Below, in pieces: positions 35,759 through 45,448 of a DNA stretch of 64,000 nucleotides. The notes under the pieces are model-generated. The model did not search any database, was not told where the DNA came from, and saw nothing but the letters and a program-made list of their open reading frames with translations. Source of the DNA: Halovibrio variabilis (GTDB lineage Bacteria; Pseudomonadota; Gammaproteobacteria; Pseudomonadales; Halomonadaceae); NCBI RefSeq assembly GCF_007991175.1, contig NZ_BJXV01000010.1, forward strand, positions 167,460 through 231,459. The letters run 5' to 3'. The first letter of the stretch is position 1, and every line of letters begins with the position of its first letter. The position numbers were made by a program, and so were the translations under genes.

Positions 35759-36838
35759 TTATTTTATGTCTGGCAGGCGCGTTGGCGTCCAGCGGTTTAG
35801 CGCAACGTGCAGGCAGGCCATGACGAGTAGCGTGAGCGTCAGTGCCACACTCATTGATGAGAACCGATACAACGCGCTGTAAACCAAATCTTGCTGGGGG
35901 CCTAGCGATTGACCAAACAGAATCCCCAGGGTGGTTAACCCGCCAAAGCCGATTCCTGAACCAACGCCTTCATGAATATGCTCTCGGGCGAAAAGCATCA
36001 ACCCCAGCCAATAGAGCAAAACCACCAGTAGGAAGTGATGGCTTTGGGTGTAAAGCAATAACTGCATCAGTAGCGCTAAATTGCACCCTAGTAACGTTCC
36101 CACCGCCCGCCTAGCGGCAGACGCTTGCGCGCCCGAGTAGCCCAACGCAAACAGTACTAAAATGGTCGCCATCTGCGCGGAAAGCGACCCCTGCAAATCA
36201 AACACCTGAAAGACCCAAAATGAGAGCGTGGCGGTTAATCCACCGATTAAGGTTTCATGGCGAATTTGTGCTGGTGGCTTGGTCACACGAGGGGGCGGCG
36301 TACGCGCCTCCACGTCAGGGAACAGCGTATGCATCAGCATGGCAATAAACACCGCCAACAGGCTGGCGACGAGATTGCAGGCCAAGAGATCGCTCAAGTC
36401 TACGCTGGGGTAACTGGCGAAGTGAAGGAGAATGCTGAGCGTTAGCACGCCGTTGGCGCCAAACAAAAACAGCGACCCTTTCGCCATCAGGTTGAATCGA
36501 AACAAAAACATACCCAGCACGACCAGCGTCATCACCACCGGCATATGTTTAAGCAGCCCCACTACCAGGCTCACTTCGATAACGTTGAGTGAAACATTGG
36601 TTAAAAACTGGCGAATAATGCTGCCATTCAGAATGGGGATCATACCCAGTAAGAACATCGGGAAAACGGTGAAAAACACCCCATAGTTCCAGCCCATCAG
36701 CTGGCTGACCACAAATCCCAGCGTGCCGCCCCCCGCCACGCGCAGGCATTGCCGCAAGCCGTTTTGGGTCAATGCCCTGAGTAAGGCACTCCGCGTGCCA
36801 GGTGTCGCGCGTTTACCCCACCCACGTTTAATAAACAT
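35759..36838 (-). CDS. DUF2955/FUSC-like membrane component of an efflux pair
   Basis: A 359-residue protein with ten or so hydrophobic helices in two similar halves, containing LMGWNYGVFFTVFPMFLLG and LFALGYSGAQASAARRAVGT with GTLLGCNLALL. It resembles the DUF2955 and fusaric-acid-resistance (FUSC) proteins, which work with a HlyD-type periplasmic adaptor. Its start overlaps the 3' end of the adaptor gene by 11 bases. The cargo is probably an aromatic acid or drug, but this cannot be read from the sequence. Confidence 0.82.
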   Translation of the reverse strand: MFIKRGWGKRATPGTRSALLRALTQNGLRQCLRVAGGGTLGFVVSQLMGWNYGVFFTVFPMFLLGMIPILNGSIIRQFLTNVSLNVIEVSLVVGLLKHMPVVMTLVVLGMFLFRFNLMAKGSLFLFGANGVLTLSILLHFASYPSVDLSDLLACNLVASLLAVFIAMLMHTLFPDVEARTPPPRVTKPPAQIRHETLIGGLTATLSFWVFQVFDLQGSLSAQMATILVLFALGYSGAQASAARRAVGTLLGCNLALLMQLLLYTQSHHFLLVVLLYWLGLMLFAREHIHEGVGSGIGFGGLTTLGILFGQSLGPQQDLVYSALYRFSSMSVALTLTLLVMACLHVALNRWTPTRLPDIK

Positions 36839-37889
36839 AATGCAGCCAGCTGATCAGGTGCGACTGCCACCATACAAAGGGCTTCGCTAGCATAAAACTA
36901 CTGGGGTGAAGCTGCACCGTGGCGCGTGCGCCGCTAGACAGAGAACTAGCGATTGGCTCGGTGAGCGCGATGTGTACGCGCATACGCTGCGCATCGCGCA
37001 CCCAGCGGTCGGTCGTCGCAATATCGGCCAGCTGACCATCGGCGTTTAGCTGGCCTTTCCGCACACCGGCATCCACAGCGACCAAGTCCGCGTCAAATAC
37101 CTGGCCTGGCCATGCATCGAATACCACGCGCGCCGGATCACCCGGCGACGCATGACGGAGGCTCTTCTCACGAAAATCGGCAATGATATCTATCTTTTCA
37201 GCCACCACCGCGACCGCTGGCTGACCCGCTTGAACGTAGTCACCTAGGTCTAGCTGCAGGTTAGTAACGTGCCCGGCTTGCGCGGCGCGCACCTGGGTAT
37301 GGGCAAGATCCAGCTGAGCTTGCGACAGGGCATTGTCTGCTTGGCGCAAGCGCAGATTGGCGTTACCCGTGCCACCCAGCTGCACTTCCAGGCTAACAAT
37401 CTTGGCCCTGGCCGCCGCCACGCTGGCCTGCGCCGTGTGCGCAGCGGCTACCTGCTGCTCGTATTGCTGGCGCGATACGCTCTGCCGTGCCAGCAGTGTT
37501 TCAGCACGACGAAGTTCCCCCTGCCGCTCGGCAGCCGTCGCTTCAGCGGATTCAAGCGCTGCTTGCGCGGAGCTTAAATCCGCTTCCAAACGGGCGTTCT
37601 CGCGCTCGGCCTGCTCGCGATTAAGCTCTGCCTGTTCAACCGCTAACTGAAACGGCGCGGGGTCGATCTGAAACAGCACATCGCCTTTTGCGACGCGCTG
37701 GTGATCGCTCACCAATACCCCGCTCACCGGTCCACTGAGTTCCGGCGCAATGCGCGCCACCGGCCGTATAATCCTCGCCTCAGGCGTCATGGGCATAAAG
37801 CTGTCGGCAAGCAAGAAGTAAATAAACAGCACTACAAAGGCAGCCATCGCCACCTTCACCCAGCGGGCAAATGTTTGATCAGGGGTCAT
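36828..37889 (-). CDS. HlyD/EmrA-family membrane-fusion adaptor
   Basis: A 353-residue periplasmic adaptor: one N-terminal helix (VAMAAFVVLFIYFLLADSF), a lipoyl-like half motif (ISGPVSGVL-type LSGPVSGVLVSDHQRVAKGD), a long helical hairpin (about 85-190, rich in Ala, Glu and Gln) and the second lipoyl half VRAAQAGHVTNLQLDLGDYV. Such proteins bridge an inner-membrane pump to the outer membrane. It is the first gene of a two-gene operon with the DUF2955 protein, and a promoter with inverted repeats lies just upstream. Confidence 0.9.
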   Translation of the reverse strand: MTPDQTFARWVKVAMAAFVVLFIYFLLADSFMPMTPEARIIRPVARIAPELSGPVSGVLVSDHQRVAKGDVLFQIDPAPFQLAVEQAELNREQAERENARLEADLSSAQAALESAEATAAERQGELRRAETLLARQSVSRQQYEQQVAAAHTAQASVAAARAKIVSLEVQLGGTGNANLRLRQADNALSQAQLDLAHTQVRAAQAGHVTNLQLDLGDYVQAGQPAVAVVAEKIDIIADFREKSLRHASPGDPARVVFDAWPGQVFDADLVAVDAGVRKGQLNADGQLADIATTDRWVRDAQRMRVHIALTEPIASSLSSGARATVQLHPSSFMLAKPFVWWQSHLISWLHYVY

Positions 37890-37976
37890 GCAGGGCTCAC
37901 TTGTTAGCTGCCAGATGGAAAACCTGGCTAGCGCCTCTCAACGGGCGCGCATCGTGTCGGGGATGGTATAAGAGAC

Positions 37977-38008
37977 GTTAGTCTAACAACTAATTAGCTG
38001 GCTAACAA
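37977..38008 (-). promoter_or_regulatory. promoter with twin TTAG-CTAA inverted repeats before the efflux operon
   Basis: On the minus strand TTGTTA (38003-38008) and TAGACT (37980-37985) are 17 bases apart. Two palindromes, GTTAGTCTAAC (37977-37987) and TTAGCTGGCTAA (37994-38005), cover the -10 and the -35, with centres 17-18 bases apart. This suggests repression by a dimeric regulator encoded elsewhere. Confidence 0.5.
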
Positions 38009-38033
38009 TATGCGTATTAAAGCAGCCGGCAAC

Positions 38034-38068
38034 AAAAAAACCCCGTAACCGATTGGCTACAGGGCTTT
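38034..38068 (-). terminator. rho-independent terminator of the DMT exporter gene
   Basis: On the minus strand, CCCTGTAGCC and GGTTACGGGG form an imperfect stem around AATC and are followed by seven T residues, 27 bases after the stop of the exporter gene. Confidence 0.8.
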
Positions 38069-38094
38069 ATGTCGTATAAACCTAATATAAATAA

Positions 38095-39069
38095 TTACCG
38101 CCCCTTGGACAGGCTCAACACGACTATACCACCGACCACTACGGCGCCACCCACGAGCTGGACGGGGCTAAGCATTTGGCCCAGCACGAAGTAACCCAAC
38201 ACCAGGGAGGCCACCGGCTCGATATTCATCACCGGTGCGTTGCGCGCCATATCGAGTCGCGGCACAAAAATAAACAGTGTCGAAAACGCCGAGCCATATA
38301 ACAGCCCCAGCAGCGTCAGCCCCAACCAGCCGGCACTGTTATCCGGTAGGCTCATGCCGCCTGGCACCACACCGGCAATGCCGCCGATAATCATCATGAT
38401 AAACACCGTTTGCATGGTAAGCAGGCTGCGCAGGGTGCTACCCACCCCGGCTAAACGGTGCTCGGTGACCCATAGCGCGCAGGCAAACGCAAACGCGGCG
38501 GTTAGCCCAAAGCCAATCCCGGCGATCCACCCTGGCCCCATGTCATCGGCGCTGGCAATCCACGCAGGAATATCCAGCACCACCAATAAACCAATTAAAA
38601 TCGTGCCCATGATCAGGCAGCTACGCAGCGTTGGGCGCGGGCCACCCAGCGCCCAGCTTAATAACGCCAGCTGAATAGGGAAGGTATTGACCAACAGCAG
38701 CGCAATCACCACCGGTAGCCTCGCCACGGCCGAGTAGAGGCTGATACTCTGGATCGTGATCAGCAGCCCCACGGCGAGTTGCCACGGCCAGGTACCCGCT
38801 GGCAGCCATAAGCGCTTCTTCTGAGCAATGACCAGCGTCAGTAAAATCAGGCAAGCAATGCCTGAACGGGTTAATACCGCCAGTAACAGCCCGGTGCCGT
38901 TATCAAACGCCAGCCGCGCAGAAACATGGTTGGCAGCAAACATCGTCGCCACGCACATCATTAATAAAATGGCTAAATGGCGAGGTAAAAGCTTCGGCAA
39001 AGGGGACGCGGACATAAGAACAAAACGGCTCATTAAGGGAGTAAACGGGGTAAGGTTAGCAGCGGGCAT
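38095..39069 (-). CDS. EamA family (DMT) exporter
   Basis: A 324-residue protein with ten hydrophobic helices in two EamA halves; helix 1 begins HLAILLMMCVATMFAANHVSA, and the second half ends NIEPVASLVLGYFVLGQMLSP, a hallmark of the family. EamA proteins export small metabolites such as amino acids. Three ATGs (39069, 39033, 39015) could start it; none has a strong ribosome site, so the first 18 residues are uncertain. It stands alone on its strand with its own terminator. Confidence 0.88.
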   Translation of the reverse strand: MPAANLTPFTPLMSRFVLMSASPLPKLLPRHLAILLMMCVATMFAANHVSARLAFDNGTGLLLAVLTRSGIACLILLTLVIAQKKRLWLPAGTWPWQLAVGLLITIQSISLYSAVARLPVVIALLLVNTFPIQLALLSWALGGPRPTLRSCLIMGTILIGLLVVLDIPAWIASADDMGPGWIAGIGFGLTAAFAFACALWVTEHRLAGVGSTLRSLLTMQTVFIMMIIGGIAGVVPGGMSLPDNSAGWLGLTLLGLLYGSAFSTLFIFVPRLDMARNAPVMNIEPVASLVLGYFVLGQMLSPVQLVGGAVVVGGIVVLSLSKGR

Positions 39070-39199
39070 ATTGCAATCGCCCAGCTTGCCTAGCTTTTAT
39101 GTAGAAGGCTAACGAAATCCAGGCGCTGCTTTTGCGCACCGCAACATATTAAACTAAAGTCTACTCCTCTGCTCATTAACCTCCTAGTGAAAGGTTTTT

Positions 39200-39358
39200 A
39201 TGAACGCACCGGTGCTGGTTATCAACTGTGGTTCCTCCTCTATAAAAAACGCGTTGATCGATAGCGCCGACCACAGCGGTCCAGAAGTATGGGTAATTCC
39301 TACCCACGAAGAAGGCCGTATTGCCATGGAAACCCATCTCTGCGTGGAGAACTCATAA
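39200..39358 (+). pseudogene. ackA: acetate kinase remnant: both ends joined by an in-frame internal deletion
   Basis: A 52-codon open frame whose first 24 or so residues (MNAPVLVINCGSSSIKNALI then D) match the acetate kinase N terminus with the phosphate-binding NCGSSSIK motif, and whose last 24 (VWVIPTHEEGRIAMETHL and a short tail) match its C terminus. The roughly 340-residue middle is missing, cleanly and in frame. Start codon, stop codon and the TAATG overlap with pta are kept. It cannot make acetate kinase. It may survive as a leader for pta, be a natural deletion, or mark an engineered strain. Confidence 0.82.
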
Positions 39359-41541
39359 TGAATAGCCCCTACGAGCAACCCCAAGCTATTTTACTGGTGC
39401 CTACGAGCATGGGAGTAGGCCTTACCTCCGCCTGCCTGGGGTTAATTCAAGCGCTGGATACCATCGGCCTGAAAGCCGGTTTTTTAAAGCCGTTTATGCA
39501 GAACGAGCTCAATGGTCCCGGTTTGGACCGCTCGACCGCCCTGGTCTCGCGCGCTTTAAATCAGCGCCCGCCGTCGCCGATTTCCCAAGCGCGGCTGGAA
39601 CGCCTGCTGCGCGACGACCAAACCGATGAGCTAATGGAAAATGCCGTCGAGCTTTATGAGCAGGTTGTTCAACAGGCTCAACGCGACGGCAGCACCCTTG
39701 ATCTAGTAGTCGTCGAAGGCGTAGTGCCCACCCAGCACACCACCTACGCCACGCAAACCAACGCCCAGCTGGCCCATGCGCTTAATGCGCGGATTATTCT
39801 CGTCGGTACCGGTGACCTAAACGAACCCCAGGCCCTGGCCGAACAGCTGGATATGCACGCCCGCAGCTTTGGCGGTGTTAGCTCTAAGCGCACTCTGGGC
39901 GGCATATTGATGCGCATGAAACACCTCCCCTACGGCCAGGAAGACGACCTTTCTGCCGCGCCGGGCACCATCAAACCCCAGCTTAAAGAGTCAGCACTTG
40001 CCGAACTAAGGCAGTACTCCCCGGCCCTGGCGACCGATAAATTCCATCTGATCGGCGTGGTGCCTTATAGCAAAACCCTTAGCGCACCACGCACCCTGGA
40101 TGTGGCACGGGCGCTTAACGCCAAACTGCTTAACGAAGGCGAAGCCACCAGCCGTCGGGTGCTTTCTACTAGCCTATGCGCCCGCAGCGCTGCCAACGCG
40201 CTGCATATTTTCAAACCAGGCAGTTTAATCGTCGCCTCTGGTGACCGCGATGACGTGGTGCTGGCCTCGGCGCTGGCGACCATGAACGGTATTCAACTAG
40301 CGGGCGTACTGTTGACCAACGGCTTTATGCCCAACGACAGTATGATTGAGATGTGCCGCCCCGCACTCAAAACCGGCCTACCGGTATTGGCGGTAGAGAC
40401 CGACAGCTTGACCACAGCGCAGCATCTCAGCCAGCTAAGTAGCGAAATCCCCATGGACGATTTCGAGCGCGCCGAACAGGTAGCTCGTTACGTCGCGGCC
40501 CATATGGACCTTGAGTGGCTAAAAGCCCACCTAAGCAGCGGTTATACCCGCCGCCTGTCGCCTTCGGCATTTCGCCACCAGTTGGTTAAGCTCGCCCAGC
40601 AGGCTAAAAAACGCGTGGTGCTGCCGGAAGGCAACGAGCCACGCACAGTCGAAGCAGCGATTATCTGCCAGCGCCGTGGCATTGCCGACTGTGTGCTGCT
40701 AGGCAAGCGCGACGAGATCCAAAACGTAGCGCGCAACCGTGGGCTTAGCCTTCCCGAAGGACTGACGATTATTGATCCTGAAAGCACCCGCGCGAACTAT
40801 ATTGGCCCCATGGTCGAGCGGCGGCGCGGCAAACTCAACGAACTCACCGCCGAAGAGCAGCTGCAAGACAATGTGGTGCTCGGCACCATGATGCTGCAGT
40901 TAGATGAAGTCGATGGGCTAGTCTCGGGCGCCATACACACGACCGCTCACACCGTACGACCAGCGTTTCAGCTGATTAAAACCGCGCCGGAATACAGCCA
41001 GGTGTCGTCGATTTTCTTTATGCTGCTGCCCGAGCAGGTCGTTGTCTACGGCGACTGCGCGGTGAACCCCGACCCCGACGCCGACACCCTGGCCGAGATC
41101 GCCCTGCAAAGCGCCCGCTCTGCCGAAGCCTTTGGCATCGAGCCACGCGTCGCCATGATCAGCTACTCCACCGGCGAATCCGGCACCGGCGTTGATGTCG
41201 ATAAAGTCCGCGAAGCCACCCGGATTGCCAAACAGCGCGCCCCACACCTGGCCATTGACGGCCCGCTGCAATACGACGCTGCCGCCATCGAAAGCGTAGG
41301 CAAACAGAAAGCCCCTGACTCGCTGGTAGCGGGCAAAGCCACCGTGTTTGTGTTTCCCGATCTCAACACCGGCAACACCACCTACAAAGCGGTACAGCGT
41401 AGCGCCCGCGTCGTTAGCGTTGGGCCAATGCTGCAAGGTCTAAACAAACCGGTGAATGATCTTTCCCGCGGCGCGCTGGTCGACGATATCGTTTACACCA
41501 TTGCGCTAACCGCCATTCAGGCCAGCCAACGGGAAGGCTAA
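39358..41541 (+). CDS. pta: phosphate acetyltransferase
   Basis: A 727-residue long-form Pta, which interconverts acetyl-CoA and acetyl phosphate. It has an N-terminal P-loop-like domain (ILLVPTSMGVGLTSACLGL, with a modified loop), a middle DRTGG domain (about 225-345, with SLIVASGDRDDVVLAS) and a C-terminal catalytic domain (RVVLPEGNEPRTVEAA, GAIHTTAHTVRPAFQLIKT, SYSTGESGTG, VFPDLNTGNTTYKAVQR). Its ATG shares a base with the stop of the ackA remnant. With no acetate kinase next to it, acetyl phosphate could build up or be used elsewhere. Confidence 0.96.
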   Translation: MNSPYEQPQAILLVPTSMGVGLTSACLGLIQALDTIGLKAGFLKPFMQNELNGPGLDRSTALVSRALNQRPPSPISQARLERLLRDDQTDELMENAVELYEQVVQQAQRDGSTLDLVVVEGVVPTQHTTYATQTNAQLAHALNARIILVGTGDLNEPQALAEQLDMHARSFGGVSSKRTLGGILMRMKHLPYGQEDDLSAAPGTIKPQLKESALAELRQYSPALATDKFHLIGVVPYSKTLSAPRTLDVARALNAKLLNEGEATSRRVLSTSLCARSAANALHIFKPGSLIVASGDRDDVVLASALATMNGIQLAGVLLTNGFMPNDSMIEMCRPALKTGLPVLAVETDSLTTAQHLSQLSSEIPMDDFERAEQVARYVAAHMDLEWLKAHLSSGYTRRLSPSAFRHQLVKLAQQAKKRVVLPEGNEPRTVEAAIICQRRGIADCVLLGKRDEIQNVARNRGLSLPEGLTIIDPESTRANYIGPMVERRRGKLNELTAEEQLQDNVVLGTMMLQLDEVDGLVSGAIHTTAHTVRPAFQLIKTAPEYSQVSSIFFMLLPEQVVVYGDCAVNPDPDADTLAEIALQSARSAEAFGIEPRVAMISYSTGESGTGVDVDKVREATRIAKQRAPHLAIDGPLQYDAAAIESVGKQKAPDSLVAGKATVFVFPDLNTGNTTYKAVQRSARVVSVGPMLQGLNKPVNDLSRGALVDDIVYTIALTAIQASQREG

Positions 41542-41568
41542 CTCACCCGCTTAATCACCTACAAAAAA

Positions 41569-41605
41569 ACGCCCCGAGCAGCTAACTGCTCGGGGCGTTT
41601 TATTA
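41569..41605. terminator. bidirectional terminator between pta and cyoE
   Basis: A perfect 13-bp stem ACGCCCCGAGCAG/CTGCTCGGGGCGT with a CTAA loop, flanked by A7 on the left and TTTTATT on the right. It can end pta on the plus strand and the cyo operon on the minus strand. Confidence 0.95.
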
Positions 41606-41627
41606 ACGGCTTAGCGGTATGTGAGGG

Positions 41628-42551
41628 TTAGACCCACATCGGCACCATCGCTTCCAGCACCATGACTAAACTCATCGCGGTGATGGTCAGGATCGAGACG
41701 CCAAACACCTTTTTGGCCCAGCGCACATCGTCGTCTAACCGATAGCCGCGCAGCGCCAGGTAGAGCCAGTAGCCGCCCATGGTCAGCGCCACGCAGAGAT
41801 ACCCAGCGCCCGCCTGGCTGGCCAGCCCCAGCGCCAATGAGGCAGGTATAAATGCCACGATGTAGCCCAGGATATGGTGTTTGGCCATTTTGACCCCGCG
41901 CACCACCGGCAGTACCGGAATCGATGCCCGTTGATAATCCGCATAGCGGAAGATCGCAATCGCATAGGAGTGCGGCATCTGCCACAGGCAGAAAATCACC
42001 AGCAGCATGATCGCACCGCTGTCGAACTGCCCCGTTACTGCACAGTAGCCCACCACCGGCGGCATGGCACCAGAGAGACTGCCCACCAGGGTGCCGTACT
42101 CGGAGCGACGCTTCATGTAGAGACTATAAAGCCCCACATACACGCCCCAGCCAATGACCGCCAAGGCCACGGTTAGCCCGTTGGTGCCCAGCGCTAAGCA
42201 CACCACACCGGTCACCCCCAGCAGCGCCGAAACGCCCAGCGCCTGGGTAATCGAGATGCTGCCTCTAACCAGAGGGCGATGGCGCGTGCGCGCCATCAAT
42301 GCATCAATATCGCGGTCAATGACGTTGTTACACGCACAGCCGGACGCGATGATTAACGCAATCCCCAGCATGACCGAGACAAAGCTGAGCCATTCGAACT
42401 CCCCCTGGGCGGCGAGAAAATAGCCGCCCAGGGTGGCAATCAGGTTGCCGCCGATAATGCCCGGCTTGGTCAGCTCAAGCAGATCCCGCCAGCGGCTAGG
42501 TGCTGAAATCAGCCGATCATCATGTTGAGATGCAAATGCTGCATGATCCAC
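41628..42551 (-). CDS. cyoE: protoheme IX farnesyltransferase
   Basis: A 307-residue membrane prenyltransferase that makes heme O for the quinol oxidase. The family motif GCACNNVIDRDIDALMARTR is present, and the second aspartate-rich loop follows YADYQRASIPVLPVVRG. It opens with a GTG at 42551 that overlaps the cyoD end by 43 bases; later starts near LTKPGIIGG are possible. Last gene of cyoABCDE, followed by a strong terminator. Confidence 0.96.
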   Translation of the reverse strand: MDHAAFASQHDDRLISAPSRWRDLLELTKPGIIGGNLIATLGGYFLAAQGEFEWLSFVSVMLGIALIIASGCACNNVIDRDIDALMARTRHRPLVRGSISITQALGVSALLGVTGVVCLALGTNGLTVALAVIGWGVYVGLYSLYMKRRSEYGTLVGSLSGAMPPVVGYCAVTGQFDSGAIMLLVIFCLWQMPHSYAIAIFRYADYQRASIPVLPVVRGVKMAKHHILGYIVAFIPASLALGLASQAGAGYLCVALTMGGYWLYLALRGYRLDDDVRWAKKVFGVSILTITAMSLVMVLEAMVPMWV

Positions 42552-42829
42552 AGCGAGCCTCCTACCACTAAGACGAGAATCGTCAGTGTGAAGACGAAGG
42601 ACATCATGTTCCAGCCTTCGTCGGCTTTGGTGTTCATATGCATGAACATGCCCAGCTGCACCAGTATCTGCAGCACAGCGGTCACCACGACCACCACCAC
42701 GGTAGCCAGTACGCTGAGTGCGCCACTCATTACCACCGCAAACGGGATAATGGTCAGTATCAGCGACAACACCAGTCCTGTCACATACGACTTTACGCTG
42801 CCATGGGCATTGGTTGAACTAGCACTCAT
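42509..42829 (-). CDS. cyoD: cytochrome o ubiquinol oxidase subunit IV
   Basis: A 106-residue, three-helix subunit IV of the bo-type oxidase: YVTGLVLSLILTIIPFAVVM, LVQLGMFMHMNTKADEGWN (the conserved subunit motif) and a final LVVGGSLWIMQHLHLNM. It starts one base after the cyoC stop. It is non-catalytic and stabilises the complex. Confidence 0.95.
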   Translation of the reverse strand: MSASSTNAHGSVKSYVTGLVLSLILTIIPFAVVMSGALSVLATVVVVVVTAVLQILVQLGMFMHMNTKADEGWNMMSFVFTLTILVLVVGGSLWIMQHLHLNMMIG

Positions 42830-42830
42830 C

Positions 42831-43451
42831 TCACAGCACTCCCATCAGATAGACGAATGAGAAGACACAGATCCAGACGATATCGAGGAAGTGCCAAAAA
42901 AGACTTAAGCACAAAATCCTCGGCCGGGTCATAGCCGTCAACCCTTTGGTCGAGAGCTGCACCAGCATGACCAAAATCCAGATCAAACCAAAGGTAACGT
43001 GCAGGCCGTGGGTACCCACCAGGGTAAAGAACGACGACAGAAAGGCACTTCTATCCGGGCCGAACCCTTCGTGAATCAAGTGCTGAAATTCGTATATCTC
43101 CATGCCCACAAAAGCCGCGCCCAGCAGGAAGGTAATGGCGAGCCACGCCTTCACCTGGCCAAGGCGCTCGGCGTTCATCGCCAATACGCCCATGCCGAAG
43201 GTAAAACTACTGAACAGCAGCAAGAAGGTTTCGACCAGCACAAAGGGCAGCTCGAAAATCTCTGCCGCGGTAGGTCCACCCGCCGTGCCCTTCATCAGCA
43301 CGGCGTAAGTGGCGAACAGTGACCCGAAGATCACCAAATCGCTCATTAAGTAGACCCAGAAACCAAACAGTTTCGTGCCCGTGGCATCGTGATGCTCTTC
43401 CTCGTGCTCTACCGGGTGGTGCGAGCTATTATTTAGCGTCTCAGTCGACAT
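42831..43451 (-). CDS. cyoC: cytochrome o ubiquinol oxidase subunit III
   Basis: A 206-residue, five-helix subunit [23 protein letters not shown], with [25 protein letters not shown] sequence as [40 protein letters not shown] and [19 protein letters not shown]. All are typical of CyoC. Its start shares one base with the cyoB stop. Confidence 0.96.
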   Translation of the reverse strand: MSTETLNNSSHHPVEHEEEHHDATGTKLFGFWVYLMSDLVIFGSLFATYAVLMKGTAGGPTAAEIFELPFVLVETFLLLFSSFTFGMGVLAMNAERLGQVKAWLAITFLLGAAFVGMEIYEFQHLIHEGFGPDRSAFLSSFFTLVGTHGLHVTFGLIWILVMLVQLSTKGLTAMTRPRILCLSLFWHFLDIVWICVFSFVYLMGVL

Positions 43452-45445
43452 TACGCTTGCGCCTCCACGCCTAGTTTTTGTTCACATTTGAGTTGATGCT
43501 CACGTTCGATTCGCTCAACGTCAGCGGCGGGAACGTAGTAATCGATATCGTCGTTAAACACCCGGGCCATAAAGCTTGCGAATACACCCACGGCGCCGAC
43601 GCCGGCCAACCACCAGATATGCCACACCAACGCAAAACCGATGACCAGCGCAAAGAAGCTGATAACCGGCCCGGCCACGGTATTACGCGGCATATGAATA
43701 TCGGTATAGGGCGCTTCTTCGAGCTGCTCCTCGCTACGCTGCTTCTGCGACCAGAAGCTGTCGATATCGCCCACTTCAGGCAAACGTGCAAAGTTGTAGA
43801 ACGGCGCAGGTGAAGAGGTTGACCACTCCAGGGTACGGCCATCCCAGGGGTCGCCGGTTACATCGGCGTTCTGTTTGCGGTCGCGAACACTCACCCAGAA
43901 CTGAATAATGGTGCAGGCAATACCCAGCAAAATAATTACCGCGCCGACCCAGGCCAGGATCATCCACGGCTGCCAATCAGGGTTCGCGTAGGACTGCATG
44001 CGACGCACCGCACCAAAGAAGGCCAGCACGTAAAGCGGCATAAAGGCGACGTAGAAGCCGATAAACCAGCACCAGAATGAGCGCTTGCCCCACTTTTCGT
44101 TCAGCGTGAAACCGAACGCTTTAGGGAACCAGAACGTCAGGCCGGCCATCATGCCGAACACCACGCCGCCGATAATCACGTTGTGGAAGTGGGCAATCAC
44201 GAACAGGCTGTTATGCAGCACAAAGTTGGCCGCAGGCACCGCCAACATGACACCGGTCATACCACCCAGGGTAAAGGTAATAATAAAGCCCAGCGTCCAC
44301 AGCACCGGCGACGTCAGCTCCAGGCTGCCGCGGAACATGGTGAACAGCCAGTTGAAGACTTTCACCCCGGTGGGGATGGCAATGATCATGGTCATAATGC
44401 CGAAGAAGGCGTTGACGTTGGCACCTGCCCCCATGGTGAAAAAGTGGTGCAGCCAAACCACAAACGACAGCAGGGTGATCGCGATGGTCGCCCATACCAT
44501 GGTCATGTACCCAAACAACCGTTTACGGGCAAAAGTCGAGATAACTTCAGAGAACACACCGAAGGCGGGCAGAATCAGGATATACACTTCCGGGTGACCC
44601 CAGGCCCAGATGAGATTGACGTACATCATCATGTTGCCGCCAAAATCATTGGTAAAGAAGTGCATACCCAAATAACGGTCCAGCGTCAGCAGCGCGATGG
44701 TGGCGGTCAAAATCGGGAAAGAGGCAATGATCAACACATTGGCGCACAGCGATGTCCAGGTGAAGATCGGCATGCGGAACATGGTCATGCCTTTGGTGCG
44801 CATTTTGATAATGGTCACGAAGAAGTTGATACCGGTGAGCGTCGTCCCTATCCCGGATATCTGTAACGCCCATATCCAGTAATCGACCCCCACCCCGGGA
44901 CTAAACTCGATCCCCGATAAAGGCGCATAGGCAAGCCAGCCGGTTTTGGCAAATTCGCCCACCACCAGCGAGATATTGACCAATATCGCCGCCGCGGCAA
45001 ACAGCCAGAAACTTAAGTTATTCAGGAAAGGGAAAGCAACGTCGCGAGCGCCAATTTGCAGCGGCACCACCAGGTTCATCAGGCCGATGACCATGGGCAT
45101 GGCGACAAAGAAGATCATAATCACGCCGTGGGCGGTAAAGATCTGGTCGTAGTGTTCGGGCGGTAAATAGCCCGCTGCATCCCCGGCGGCCATGGCCAGC
45201 TGGGTCCGCATCATAATCGCGTCCGAGAAGCCGCGCAGCAGCATCACCAGGGCGACGATGAAATACATAATGCCGAGCTTTTTGTGGTCAACGGAGGTAA
45301 ACCACTCGTTCCACAGCCAGCCCCATTTACGGTAATAGGTGATTAACCCAAACAGCGCGATCCCAGCAATGGCCATAAAGGCCACCACGACCATAATAAT
45401 CGGCTCATGGTAGGGAATTGATTCTAACGTGAGTTTTCCAAACAC
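43451..45445 (-). CDS. cyoB: cytochrome o ubiquinol oxidase subunit I
   Basis: The 664-residue catalytic heme-copper subunit. Visible are [27 protein letters not shown] (CuB and the Tyr cross-link region), [12 protein letters not shown] (two CuB histidines) and the [13 protein letters not shown] block that holds the low- and high-spin heme histidines. It reduces oxygen with ubiquinol and pumps protons. Three bases separate it from cyoA. Confidence 0.97.
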   Translation of the reverse strand: MFGKLTLESIPYHEPIIMVVVAFMAIAGIALFGLITYYRKWGWLWNEWFTSVDHKKLGIMYFIVALVMLLRGFSDAIMMRTQLAMAAGDAAGYLPPEHYDQIFTAHGVIMIFFVAMPMVIGLMNLVVPLQIGARDVAFPFLNNLSFWLFAAAAILVNISLVVGEFAKTGWLAYAPLSGIEFSPGVGVDYWIWALQISGIGTTLTGINFFVTIIKMRTKGMTMFRMPIFTWTSLCANVLIIASFPILTATIALLTLDRYLGMHFFTNDFGGNMMMYVNLIWAWGHPEVYILILPAFGVFSEVISTFARKRLFGYMTMVWATIAITLLSFVVWLHHFFTMGAGANVNAFFGIMTMIIAIPTGVKVFNWLFTMFRGSLELTSPVLWTLGFIITFTLGGMTGVMLAVPAANFVLHNSLFVIAHFHNVIIGGVVFGMMAGLTFWFPKAFGFTLNEKWGKRSFWCWFIGFYVAFMPLYVLAFFGAVRRMQSYANPDWQPWMILAWVGAVIILLGIACTIIQFWVSVRDRKQNADVTGDPWDGRTLEWSTSSPAPFYNFARLPEVGDIDSFWSQKQRSEEQLEEAPYTDIHMPRNTVAGPVISFFALVIGFALVWHIWWLAGVGAVGVFASFMARVFNDDIDYYVPAADVERIEREHQLKCEQKLGVEAQA

Positions 45446-45448
45446 GGC

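Noticed and set aside
44183..44866. 227-codon plus-strand frame inside cyoB
   Set aside because: Composition is His/Gly/Arg-rich nonsense opposite a strongly conserved oxidase gene.
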